From a bacterium (GTDB lineage Bacteria; Patescibacteriota; Minisyncoccia; Phycocordibacterales; UBA2100), in NCBI GenBank assembly GCA_021781955.1, contig JAJXVV010000008.1:1-36767 (forward strand): a stretch of DNA of 36,767 bases, given 5' to 3'. The notes under the pieces were generated by a model. The model was not told the origin of the DNA, did not search any database, and saw nothing but the letters and a program-made list of their open reading frames with translations. A program made the translations under genes and the position numbers. Below are positions 24,879 through 31,874 of the stretch, one piece after another; the stretch's first letter is position 1; each line of letters starts with the position of its first letter.

Positions 24879-26156
24879 ATGAAATACGACATTCATACTT
24901 TGCAAAACGGCCTGCGCATCGTGCTCGCGCCGATGCCGCAAACGGAGACCGCGACCGTCGTCGTGATGTCCGGCACCGGTTCGCGTTACGAGAACGAAAA
25001 GGAGAACGGGCTCGCCCACTTCCTTGAGCACATGTTCTTCAAAGGGACCTCGCGCCGCCCCGACGCAAAAGCTATCAGCGAAGAGCTCGACGGCGTCGGC
25101 GCCGTCTACAACGCATTTACCGCAAAAGATCGCACTGCGTATTACGCCAAAGTGTCGAAACAGTACGTCGACACCGCGCTCGACGTCATGACGGACATAT
25201 TTTTGCACTCCACGCTCCCAACGAAAGAAATAACGAAGGAGCGAGGCGCTGTCATCCAGGAGATAGACATGTACGAGGACATGCCGATGTACACGATAGA
25301 CAACGTTTTCGACGCGCTCATTTTCGGCACGCAGGGGCCGCACCCGCTCGCCCGGACGATACTTGGTCCCAAAGAGAACATCCGGTCCTTCAGCCGAAAA
25401 GAGTTCTCCACCTACCTCAAGCGCAACTATACGCCGCTCAACACGATCGTGTGCGTCGCGGGTGCGTTCGATGAGGCTAAGGTTCTGGCGAAAATAAGGA
25501 AGGAATTCGCCTCGCTGCCGAACGGCGATCCTCCTGACTACGCCTCGTTCTCTTCAGAGCAGCAGGCGCCGCAGGTGGCGATCAAGGAAAAGCAGACCGA
25601 CCAGACGCAGCTCATGCTCGGCGTGCCAAGCTACCCCTTCCAGCACAAAGATGAGTACGTGCTCGCGGTGCTCTCGACGATACTCGGCGGCGGGATGTCG
25701 AGCCGATTGTTCATCGAGGTGCGCGAGAAACGCGGGCTCGCCTATTCGGTGCACGCGTCCGTCGAGAAATATCCGGATACCGGCTACTTTGTCGTGAGCG
25801 CCGGAGTGGAACACGCGAAGCTCGAGCAAGCGGTCAAAACGATCCTTGCGGAGTTCCGCAAGATCAAGAAAACGCCGCTCACGAAGAGCGAGCTTAGGAA
25901 GGCGAAGCAATATCTCAAAGGCACGATGACGCTCTCGCTCGAAACGAGCGATCGTATTGCGCAGCAGGCGGCCTCATCCATCATTTCGCTTGGCCGTGTG
26001 CGTCCGCTCGAAGAGGTGCTCGACGGTATCGACAAGGTCGCTGCTGCTGATGTCCAGCGTGTCGCTCGCGACATCCTCAGGACCGAAAAACTCAATCTCG
26101 CGATCATCGGCCCGCACGTGGACCAAAAGAGTCTCCTGAAACTGCTCCGGGCCTGA
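24879..26156 (+). CDS. M16 family zinc peptidase (pitrilysin/processing-peptidase type)
   Basis: 425 residues from the ATG at 24879 (MKYDIHTLQNGLRIVLAP); the frame opens upstream but that part is antisense to alaS. The zinc motif HFLEH is at 47-51 and the third ligand Glu128 in GAVIQEIDMYED gives the exact HxxEH-x76-E spacing. The second, non-catalytic half contains ILGGGMSSRLFIEVREKRGLAYSVHAS, typical of the M16B group. No signal peptide is visible, so it is probably cytoplasmic. M16B enzymes often act as pairs, but no second subunit is adjacent. Confidence 0.92.
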   Translation: MKYDIHTLQNGLRIVLAPMPQTETATVVVMSGTGSRYENEKENGLAHFLEHMFFKGTSRRPDAKAISEELDGVGAVYNAFTAKDRTAYYAKVSKQYVDTALDVMTDIFLHSTLPTKEITKERGAVIQEIDMYEDMPMYTIDNVFDALIFGTQGPHPLARTILGPKENIRSFSRKEFSTYLKRNYTPLNTIVCVAGAFDEAKVLAKIRKEFASLPNGDPPDYASFSSEQQAPQVAIKEKQTDQTQLMLGVPSYPFQHKDEYVLAVLSTILGGGMSSRLFIEVREKRGLAYSVHASVEKYPDTGYFVVSAGVEHAKLEQAVKTILAEFRKIKKTPLTKSELRKAKQYLKGTMTLSLETSDRIAQQAASSIISLGRVRPLEEVLDGIDKVAAADVQRVARDILRTEKLNLAIIGPHVDQKSLLKLLRA

Positions 26157-26158
26157 AA

Positions 26159-26179
26159 TACAGAGGACGGTCCTCTGTA
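26159..26179. terminator. Palindrome between convergent peptidase and ung genes
   Basis: Arms TACAGAGGAC and GTCCTCTGTA flank a single G, 2 bases after the peptidase stop. It can form a stem of about 8 bp with a 5-base loop. There is no U tract, so a bidirectional terminator role is only plausible. Confidence 0.45.
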
Positions 26180-26198
26180 CAAAGTTGGGGATAACCGA

Positions 26199-26873
26199 TC
26201 ACAGCCAATCGATCGGCTTTTTGTGGTGCGCGGCGAGATACTCGTTCGTTCTGCTGAACGGTTTCGAACCGAAGAAGCCGCTCGCGGCCGAGAACGGCGA
26301 CGGGTGTGCGGATCCGATGACGAGATGCCTGGCACGGTCGATGTGCGCGCCTTTTGCCTTGGCGTAATTGCCCCACAAAATGAACACGAGACCGTCTTTC
26401 TCCTCGGAAAGTTTGCGGATGACCGCGTCGGTGAACTCCTCCCACCCCTTGCTTTGATGCGAGCCGGCGCTATGCGCACGCACCGTGAGGGTCGCGTTCA
26501 AAAGCAAAACGCCCTGCCTGGCCCAGCGCTCCAAGTCGCCGGTGCGATGTGCGAGCTTTTGCCCGAGATCGCTCTCGACCTCTTTGAAGATGTTCTGGAG
26601 CGAGGGCGGGAGCGCGACGCCTTCGCCCACCGCGAAGCACAGGCCATTGGCCTGACCCGGGCCATGGTACGGGTCTTGCCCGAGTATGACGACCTCGACC
26701 TGCTCGAACGGCGTGAGCTCGAACGCGCGAAAGATGTTCTTCGGCGCAGGGTAGACGATGGCGTGTTGGTACTCCCCCTTCACGAATTCCCGCAGCTGCT
26801 GGAAATAGTCCCGGCCGAACTCTTCCGCGAGCACCTGTTTCCAAGAACCTTCCATCTTCACCTCGTCCGCCAT
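26199..26873 (-). CDS. ung: Uracil-DNA glycosylase (family 1)
   Basis: 224 residues from the ATG at 26873 (MADEVKMEGSWKQVLAEEFG). The water-activating motif GQDPYHG is at 65-71 (Asp67), and the minor-groove loop HPSPFS is near residue 186. GVLLLNATLTVR and LVFILWGNYAKAKG are further UNG signatures. It removes uracil from DNA to start base-excision repair. The longer open frame upstream is out of phase with the small membrane protein gene and was trimmed. It follows that gene by 5 bases, so they share a transcript. Confidence 0.95.
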   Translation of the reverse strand: MADEVKMEGSWKQVLAEEFGRDYFQQLREFVKGEYQHAIVYPAPKNIFRAFELTPFEQVEVVILGQDPYHGPGQANGLCFAVGEGVALPPSLQNIFKEVESDLGQKLAHRTGDLERWARQGVLLLNATLTVRAHSAGSHQSKGWEEFTDAVIRKLSEEKDGLVFILWGNYAKAKGAHIDRARHLVIGSAHPSPFSAASGFFGSKPFSRTNEYLAAHHKKPIDWL

Positions 26874-26878
26874 ACCTA

Positions 26879-27217
26879 CTAGCCGTTCAGGAGCACTGCA
26901 CCGATCAGCGCGAAGACGACGCCCACCGCCTGCAGCGCGGTCAGCTGTTCGCGGAAGAAGAACATGCCGAAAAGTACCATGAGCACGGAGTAGAAAACGA
27001 TGAAGAGGTTCGCGTAGACCGCGAGTTCGCCTTTCTCGAAAATATAAATGGCAAGCACGATCTGCGCGAGGTACAGCGTACAAATGAGGAGCATCCATGG
27101 ATCGCTCAGAGCCGCGAGGACGCCGCTGCCGAGCGCCACTTTTTTGATAAGCGCATCGGCTATCGTGATGAGGACCGCCGACGCAAAGACCGCTGCGAGT
27201 GCTGGCGCTGCGAGCAT
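26879..27217 (-). CDS. Small four-helix EamA/SMR-type membrane protein
   Basis: 112 residues from the ATG at 27217 (MLAAPALAAVFASAVLITIAD), with four hydrophobic helices at about 2-20, 30-50, 57-79 and 86-110. EKGELAVYANLFIVFYSVLMVLFGMFFFREQLTALQAVGVVFALIGAVLLNG resembles the C-terminal half of EamA/EmrE-type drug/metabolite transporters. This size must dimerise to form a transporter. Substrate unknown. It precedes ung by 5 bases. Confidence 0.75.
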   Translation of the reverse strand: MLAAPALAAVFASAVLITIADALIKKVALGSGVLAALSDPWMLLICTLYLAQIVLAIYIFEKGELAVYANLFIVFYSVLMVLFGMFFFREQLTALQAVGVVFALIGAVLLNG

Positions 27218-27223
27218 ACCGCG

Positions 27224-27232
27224 AGCATAGCA
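27224..27232 (-). promoter_or_regulatory. Leaderless-type extended -10 for the SMR-like/ung operon
   Basis: The minus strand reads TGCTATGCT, ending 6 bases before the ATG at 27217. It fixes that start over the ATG at 27244. Confidence 0.66.
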
Positions 27233-27277
27233 CATCCCGTACAAGCGACTCTGGAGCAGGCGGGTATCGAGATCGCT

Positions 27278-27375
27278 CTATACGCGGAAATTCTTGAACT
27301 GCCAGCTATCTCCGAGATCGATAGCGCGTTCCCCGATCCATGGTGTCCGTCCCTTTTTTTGATTTTTCCCTCCAC
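27278..27375 (-). other. Possible tiny or decayed gene with a one-base frame break
   Basis: In the longest gene-poor gap, the minus strand has TACAAT (27382-27387) exactly 6 bases before a GTG at 27375. The GTG frame starts VEGKIKK and meets an A7 run (27354-27360). With one extra A the reading becomes KKGRTPWIGERAIDLGDS followed by WQFKNFRV and a stop at 27278. That end resembles the C-terminus of the homospermidine synthase in this window (DPWQFKNFLFS). It may be a 32-residue protein with a sequence error, a remnant, or chance. Confidence 0.22.
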
Positions 27376-27462
27376 TCGTTTATTGTACAGGGAGTCCGAC
27401 GAAGTTGGTATGCGCCGCACTCGCGCTCCGCGTCGCGACGCAACCCATTATCCGCTTATCTG

Positions 27463-27468
27463 TAAGTT
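27463..27468 (+). promoter_or_regulatory. Weak -10 candidate for homospermidine synthase
   Basis: TAAGTT lies 8 bases before the second candidate ATG (27477) and 2 before the first (27471). If real, it favours 27477 as the start. Confidence 0.3.
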
Positions 27469-27470
27469 AC

Positions 27471-28949
27471 ATGCGCATGAAAACGAAACGAAGAACGCGC
27501 GGCAAGAGCGCCGCAGGCAAGAAGCGATCCAAGGTCCACGTGCAGTTCCCGGGCAGATTGCTCATCGTTGGGTTCGGCTCAATCGGCCAAGGCGTGCTGC
27601 CACTCATTTTGCGACACATTGGCATCGACAAGAAAAAGATACGCATTATCGCGGCTGACGACCTCGGCAAATGGCTCGCCAAGAAAGAAGGCATTCCCTT
27701 CAAAGTACAGCCGCTGACGCGCGACAACTACCAGGCCGTCCTCGACGCCTACTTGAGAGAGGGTGATTTTCTGCTTAATCTCTCCGTTGACGTCTCCTCT
27801 ATCTCGCTGATGGAGTACTGCAATGAACGCAACATTCTCTACCTCGACACGGTGGTCGAGCCCTGGCTTGGCGGCTACACCGACCCGAGCCTCTCCATCA
27901 CGGAGCGTTCGAATTATGGCCTTCGAGAAACGCTGCTCGCCGCGAAAAAGAAGATGGCGGGCGGCCCCACTGCGGTGTCGACGCACGGCGCGAATCCCGG
28001 CATCGTATCGCACTTCGTAAAACGCGCGCTCATGCAGATCGCGCGCGATACGGGTCACAAAACGAAGAAGCCCGCATCGCGCCACGAATGGGCGGAGCTC
28101 ATGCGCGATCTTGGCGTCAAAGTCGTTCACATCGCGGAATATGACTCTCAGGTGTCGAAGCTGCCGAAAAAGATCGGCTGCTTCGAGAATACGTGGTCCG
28201 TGCCGGGTTTCCACTCTGAAGGCATTTGCCAGCCCTGCGAACTCGGCTGGGGCACCCATGAACGGCATTTCCCCAAGAACGGCCACCGACACCCGCACGG
28301 CTGCGATGCCGCGATCTACCTCGATCAGCCCGGAGCACGCACGCTCGTGCGCACCTGGACGCCGGAGCACGGACCTTTCCTCGGCCGCGTCGTCACTCAC
28401 AACGAATCCGTCTCCATCGCCGATTACTACAGCATCAGCAAAGGCGGCAAAGTATCGTTCCGGCCGACCGTTCACTACGCCTATCGCTCGTGCGACGCGT
28501 CCATTCTCTCGATCGAGGAATGCTTCGGCAACAATTCCGAACTCCAATCCGAGCAACGCGTCCTCATGGACGACATCGTGCACGGCATGGACGAGCTCGG
28601 CGTTCTCTTGATGGGACACAAGAAAGGCATCTACTGGTATGGCTCGCAGCTGACCATGGACGCTACTCGAAAATTGGCACCCTACCAGAACGCGACCGGC
28701 TTGCAGGTGACAGCCGGCGTGCTCGGCGGCATGATCTGGGCGATAGAGAACCCGCGCGCGGGGGTCGTCGAGGCCGATGAGATGGACTACGAACGCGTCA
28801 TGGAGATCATCGAACCGTACCTCGGCAAAATGACCGGCGCGTACAGCGACTGGACCCCGCTCGAAGGTCGCACGGAGGGCGAGAGCATGTTCCCGGTCGA
28901 CCTGGACAAGACCGATCCGTGGCAGTTCAAGAACTTCCTGTTCTCTTGA
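27471..28949 (+). CDS. hss: Homospermidine synthase (saccharopine-dehydrogenase-like fold)
   Basis: 492 residues from the ATG at 27471; the ATG at 27477 is equally possible. The basic leader (MKTKRRTRGKSAAGKKRS) is extra. The Rossmann motif GFGSIGQG (34-41) binds NAD. Highly characteristic segments are NLSVDVSSISLMEYC, YLDTVVEPWLGGY, THGANPGIVSHFVKRAL, NTWSVPGFHSEG (with the Trp at the active-site position), CELGWGTHE, VTHNESVSIADYY, YWYGSQL, LAPYQNATGLQVT and the C-terminal DWTPLEG...DPWQFKNF. The family makes sym-homospermidine from putrescine and/or spermidine with NAD+. No other polyamine gene is in the window, so substrates must come from elsewhere. Confidence 0.92.
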   Translation: MRMKTKRRTRGKSAAGKKRSKVHVQFPGRLLIVGFGSIGQGVLPLILRHIGIDKKKIRIIAADDLGKWLAKKEGIPFKVQPLTRDNYQAVLDAYLREGDFLLNLSVDVSSISLMEYCNERNILYLDTVVEPWLGGYTDPSLSITERSNYGLRETLLAAKKKMAGGPTAVSTHGANPGIVSHFVKRALMQIARDTGHKTKKPASRHEWAELMRDLGVKVVHIAEYDSQVSKLPKKIGCFENTWSVPGFHSEGICQPCELGWGTHERHFPKNGHRHPHGCDAAIYLDQPGARTLVRTWTPEHGPFLGRVVTHNESVSIADYYSISKGGKVSFRPTVHYAYRSCDASILSIEECFGNNSELQSEQRVLMDDIVHGMDELGVLLMGHKKGIYWYGSQLTMDATRKLAPYQNATGLQVTAGVLGGMIWAIENPRAGVVEADEMDYERVMEIIEPYLGKMTGAYSDWTPLEGRTEGESMFPVDLDKTDPWQFKNFLFS

Positions 28950-28966
28950 GCCGACCAGATACCGAT

Positions 28967-29005
28967 CGAACAAGAGGGCGCGCCTAGAGCGCGCCCTCTT
29001 GTTCG
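28967..29005. terminator. Strong 17-bp hairpin between convergent hss and MGMT-like genes
   Basis: Arms of 17 bp (28967-28983 and 28989-29005) pair perfectly around a 5-base loop. It begins 17 bases past the hss stop. The stop and last seven codons of the opposing MGMT-like gene lie in the loop and right arm. No U-run follows on the + strand beyond the stem itself. Confidence 0.75.
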
Positions 29006-29238
29006 AGGAGCCGCTTCTTTTTTCGAACGCCACCGCGATTGTAATCCCCCAGCGAACCATCGGACCGAACGACGCGGTGACATGGAACGGTCTCGTCGAA
29101 ATTGGCGCGCATGATGGCGCCGACCGCTCGAGCGCCGCCGGCGTTGCCCGCCCGCGCCGCCACTTCGGCATACGTCATGGTCTTCCCTTTCGGGATTTCC
29201 CGCACGATGTCACGCACTTTGTTCGCAAAGGTCTTCAT
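28984..29238 (-). CDS. Stand-alone MGMT/Ogt-type DNA-binding domain with active-site Cys
   Basis: 84 residues, only the C-terminal winged-helix domain of O6-alkylguanine-DNA alkyltransferase. The active-site motif VPCHRVV is intact (Cys53, His54, Arg55), and the arginine-finger segment GARAVGAIMRANF is present (Arg37). Alkyltransferase-like (ATL) proteins share this short layout but replace the Cys, so this is not a classical ATL. It may repair alkylated bases or flag them for another pathway. Its ATG overlaps the stop of the nuclease gene (ATGA, 29235-29238), coupling the two. Confidence 0.85.
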   Translation of the reverse strand: MKTFANKVRDIVREIPKGKTMTYAEVAARAGNAGGARAVGAIMRANFDETVPCHRVVRSDGSLGDYNRGGVRKKKRLLEQEGAL

Positions 29239-30014
29239 TTTGCGCGAACGGCTTTCCCCGCAAAGGACATGAGTTTCTTGCCGACCGTTTCGCGGTACGT
29301 GCAGTAGTCACAGTCGGGCGAAGCGTCCGGCAACGCGCCTTCGTCAAGGCACGTTTTTATTTTGAGCAGGATCGGCTCGACCCAAGAATCGTCGCCGGTA
29401 TGCGGCACGAGCGTTATTTCGAATTCGAGCTTGCCGTCGAACGCTTTCTTGTCCTTTCCGGCGTTCGCGTACACAAAATAGCCGGTGTCAGAAACGCTAA
29501 AGCCGTTGCGTCGGAAGAGCCACTGATACACTTCCATCTGCCGCTTGTAGCCGGCGTGCCAATCTTTGTCGAGCGATTCGATGCGCTCATCTTTGCTCGT
29601 GGATTTGTAGTCGACGATGATGAGCTCGCCGTCCTGCTTGACCCACACATCATCGACCGCGCCGGAAACGGTGAAGCCGGTCGGCTCGTGCCTGTAGTCG
29701 ATGCCTTTGAAATTCTCGCGCCAGATGCCCATCTTCGCGTGCTCGAAGGGCACCGCGTCCACGCCGTATTGCTCCATGAGCGGATGCGCGGTCTTCTCTG
29801 CGCGGTGGATATCGAACTCTTTTTTGAGCAGAGCGTCGACGGCGCTGTTGAGCGCGAAGGGAAAGCCAGGCGGCCGGGCCGTGCCGAGCTTGTTGTCGAT
29901 ATAAAAACAGCGGCGACATTCGACGAAAAGGTCGATCTTGGAGCGCGATAAGCGCCACTTATTGCCGCCGTAATTCCAATCCGGCTTTCTATCAGGTTTG
30001 TAGTATTGGCTCAT
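29235..30014 (-). CDS. PD-(D/E)XK nuclease, RecB/Cas4-like, with four cysteines
   Basis: 259 residues from the ATG at 30014; the longer frame from 30206 covers mgtC and was trimmed. The nuclease core has GAVDDVW (Asp121/122) and LIIVDYKSTS (Asp135, Lys137), then the RecB-type QMEVYQW near 159-165. Cysteine pairs at 33/36 (CRRC) and 235/238 (CDYC) flank the core as in Fe-S-bearing AddB/Cas4-type nucleases. No helicase, cas1 or cas2 gene is nearby, so a role in general DNA repair with the coupled MGMT-like protein is more likely than CRISPR adaptation. Confidence 0.83.
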   Translation of the reverse strand: MSQYYKPDRKPDWNYGGNKWRLSRSKIDLFVECRRCFYIDNKLGTARPPGFPFALNSAVDALLKKEFDIHRAEKTAHPLMEQYGVDAVPFEHAKMGIWRENFKGIDYRHEPTGFTVSGAVDDVWVKQDGELIIVDYKSTSKDERIESLDKDWHAGYKRQMEVYQWLFRRNGFSVSDTGYFVYANAGKDKKAFDGKLEFEITLVPHTGDDSWVEPILLKIKTCLDEGALPDASPDCDYCTYRETVGKKLMSFAGKAVRAK

Positions 30015-30021
30015 CGGTCCG

Positions 30022-30030
30022 AGTATACCA
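30022..30030 (-). promoter_or_regulatory. Leaderless-type extended -10 for the nuclease/MGMT operon
   Basis: The minus strand reads TGGTATACT, ending 7 bases before the ATG at 30014. Confidence 0.68.
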
Positions 30031-30036
30031 CTCGCC

Positions 30037-30053
30037 AGCGAACTACCTTCGCT
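30037..30053 (-). terminator. Small hairpin at the mgtC stop
   Basis: Arms AGCGAA and TTCGCT pair around a 5-base loop, overlapping the end of the mgtC stop codon. No U tract, so its role as a terminator is uncertain. Confidence 0.3.
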
Positions 30054-30576
30054 AGTGCAGCGTGCCGCCTTTATGCGGACCCTCGAGGACGCCAGGTTTG
30101 TCTTCGCCGTCCGCATCACGGAACCAGGATTTGAAGCGGTTCTCCACATACCACATGCCGGTGTACATAATGAGCGTGAGCACGGTCGCGAAGACGGCGA
30201 CCGCATACATGCCGTAGCCCACCGCCATGCCGAGCGCCGTCACGATCCAGAGGCCCGCAGCAGTCGTCACGCCGTGGACGGTGTCGCCGCGGAATATGAT
30301 GAGGCCGGCGCCGATGAAACCAATGCCGGTCGCGACTCCGGAGGCGAGCTGCAGCGTCTGCAACGACGTGATGCCGAGGTAGGCGTTGTTGACGTCGTTC
30401 GAGATGAGGGTGAAGAGGCACGAGCCGAGCGCCACCAAACCGAAGGTGCGCGTGCCTGCGGACTGCCGCGCGACCACTGCGCGTTCGGTACCGATGAGCG
30501 CGCCCAAAACGAGCGCGAGTACGAGCTTGCCGAAGAGGGCGAAGGTCGGATCCATGAATTCCGCCGGCGTGTGCAT
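30052..30576 (-). CDS. MgtC/SapB family membrane protein
   Basis: 174 residues from the ATG at 30576 (MHTPAEFMDPTFALFGKLVL). Signatures are LGALIGTERAVVARQSAGTRTFGLVALGSCLF, ASGVATGIGFIGAGLI and VHGVTTAAGLWIVTALGMAVGYGMY, with four to five membrane helices. MgtC proteins modulate F-type ATP synthase or Mg-limited growth in pathogens; the broader family function is unsettled. The start is set by a TATAGT -10 six bases upstream, which excludes the longer frame from 30633. Confidence 0.88.
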   Translation of the reverse strand: MHTPAEFMDPTFALFGKLVLALVLGALIGTERAVVARQSAGTRTFGLVALGSCLFTLISNDVNNAYLGITSLQTLQLASGVATGIGFIGAGLIIFRGDTVHGVTTAAGLWIVTALGMAVGYGMYAVAVFATVLTLIMYTGMWYVENRFKSWFRDADGEDKPGVLEGPHKGGTLH

Positions 30577-30582
30577 ACGGCA

Positions 30583-30591
30583 ACTATAGCA
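30583..30591 (-). promoter_or_regulatory. Leaderless-type extended -10 for mgtC
   Basis: The minus strand reads TGCTATAGT, ending 6 bases before the ATG at 30576. It sits in the 19-base gap after the ATP-cone gene. Confidence 0.7.
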
Positions 30592-30595
30592 GGTG

Positions 30596-31456
30596 CTAGG
30601 CGCCGCACAACCGCTGCGCCTCATCGAGCACATGCGGGATGCGATCCGGTCTTACGCCGTACTCGCGGAGCACGTGCGGAGCCGTGACCGATTTGCAGAG
30701 CACTACCTTTTGGTCGAGGAAGCGATGCTTCTCGCCGTCGCTCAAGGTCGTCAGGCAGGTCAGCGGATGCACCTTCGCCTGTTCGATCATGTGGAAGAGG
30801 CCGCGCTGATGCGGGTAGTCCCAGCTTATGATCGTGAGGCCCGAGCATTGTGCATACCGGATTGCATTTCTCGTGAACTCGGTGTTCGTCACGAGCCAGC
30901 CCTCATCGACGCGCTGCGACTCGAGCGGCGCTCGGCGGAGATCGTCGTAACGCGCCTTCACGTAGAGCGCGTCCTTCACGTCGGTCTTACCCGCGGCGTC
31001 GTTGTGGAATTTCGCCTCGATGCCGACCCGCTTGCCGCGGCGCTCCGCAAGCACGTCCACTTCGTGCGACACGCAGCGGCCGTTCATGGCGACGCCCGTG
31101 CGCGTCGACCAGCCATGTGCGCGCAACACTTCGGCAAGGAACTGCTCGAACGGGAATCCTGATGGTCCGAGGGCGAAGACGGCGCGCTTCACCGAGTAGC
31201 GCGCCGCGACCGGCGGCTGTTCGTGTTTCTTCAAGAGCTCGAACGCCCGGCGATAAATCTCCTCCGTCGTAATGCCGGGACGCAGTTCGCGCATCACGCG
31301 CGCGGTGATGGCCGCCCGCGTTACCGATGTGGCTCCCGCGAGTTCGAGCGAATGCTCGAGCTTGCCCGCGTCGAACGCTTCTTCCTCCCCATCGGCTTTG
31401 CGCACGTACACGTGCCGGAGCGGCGAGACGTTGCGATGAGCTGCGATAGGCGGCAT
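30596..31456 (-). CDS. ATP-cone domain fused to an Mrr-like restriction endonuclease domain
   Basis: 286 residues from the ATG at 31456 (MPPIAAHRNVSPLRHVYVRKADG). Residues about 14-95 form an ATP-cone: VRKADGEEEAFDAGKLEHSLELAGA then the helical bundle to YSVKRAV, a nucleotide-sensing module known from ribonucleotide reductase and NrdR. Residues 105-215 form a PD-(D/E)XK fold: HEVDVLAERRGKRVGIEAKFHND with Glu132, Asp134, Glu147 and Lys149. The C-terminal ~70 residues (LTTLSDGEKHRFLDQKVVLCKSV) may be helix-hairpin-helix-like. It would be a nuclease gated by ATP/dATP; DNA target unknown. No methylase is nearby, so a classical restriction-modification system is not supported. Confidence 0.82.
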   Translation of the reverse strand: MPPIAAHRNVSPLRHVYVRKADGEEEAFDAGKLEHSLELAGATSVTRAAITARVMRELRPGITTEEIYRRAFELLKKHEQPPVAARYSVKRAVFALGPSGFPFEQFLAEVLRAHGWSTRTGVAMNGRCVSHEVDVLAERRGKRVGIEAKFHNDAAGKTDVKDALYVKARYDDLRRAPLESQRVDEGWLVTNTEFTRNAIRYAQCSGLTIISWDYPHQRGLFHMIEQAKVHPLTCLTTLSDGEKHRFLDQKVVLCKSVTAPHVLREYGVRPDRIPHVLDEAQRLCGA

Positions 31457-31461
31457 ACGGG

Positions 31462-31869
31462 TTATTTGGTCGGCGGGAGCGGTATGACCGCGATGGGCAG
31501 ATCCTCGCCGTTGTAGGTCGCGACGAACGTGATGCCGACTGCTGCAGCGAAGACGATCGCGTGGAAAGAGCGGGGCGTTGAGACGGAAGGGCACGGCACC
31601 GCCGGATCGGCCCACGTGGTGAATGCGAGGCGGAAGGCCGTCTGAGACAGCTGCTGCGTCGTGACGAAAAGCTGCTCGCACGGACTGTCGACCATGACCA
31701 TGCCGTCGAGCTGGTGAGCGCCGACCGACCACGTATCGCGTATGACGATCGGCTGGTACGCGCCCGCAGATTGTGCGCTCACGATGCCCGCGCCGATAAG
31801 GTACACGACATACCCGATGATGATCGCGGAGATCAGGAACGTGAAAAATCGTAATACGGCCGCACCCAT
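31462..31869 (-). CDS. Small membrane-anchored or exported protein, unknown
   Basis: 135 residues from the ATG at 31869 (MGAAVLRFFTFLISAIIIGYVVYLIG). The N-terminal helix (about 5-30) is a signal anchor; the rest looks like a beta-rich extracytoplasmic domain (IVIRDTWSVGAHQLDGMVMVD, FRLAFTTWADPAVPCPS). No family recognised. Its -10 lies in the last codons of mnmA and immediately downstream of them; the ATP-cone gene follows 5 bases later and is probably co-transcribed. Confidence 0.62.
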   Translation of the reverse strand: MGAAVLRFFTFLISAIIIGYVVYLIGAGIVSAQSAGAYQPIVIRDTWSVGAHQLDGMVMVDSPCEQLFVTTQQLSQTAFRLAFTTWADPAVPCPSVSTPRSFHAIVFAAAVGITFVATYNGEDLPIAVIPLPPTK

Positions 31870-31874
31870 CCGAT

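Noticed and set aside
24834-25343. Long N-terminal extension of the alaS reading frame
   Set aside because: It is antisense to the M16 peptidase, has no AlaRS homology, and the -10 at 24840-24845 would lie inside it.
27218-27470. A structured ncRNA or riboswitch in the longest intergenic gap
   Set aside because: Apart from a T7 run, the SMR-like promoter and the doubtful small ORF, I saw no stable paired architecture or known riboswitch motif.
27579-29171. 530-codon minus-strand open frame opposite hss
   Set aside because: It is antisense to the strongly conserved homospermidine synthase and crosses the terminator hairpin.
29235-30014. Calling the four-Cys nuclease Cas4
   Set aside because: No cas1, cas2 or repeat array is present; the Cys layout also fits AddB-like and other RecB-family nucleases.
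30596-31456. A type I, II or IV restriction-modification locus
   Set aside because: Only one nuclease-like gene is present, with no methyltransferase, specificity subunit or translocase nearby.
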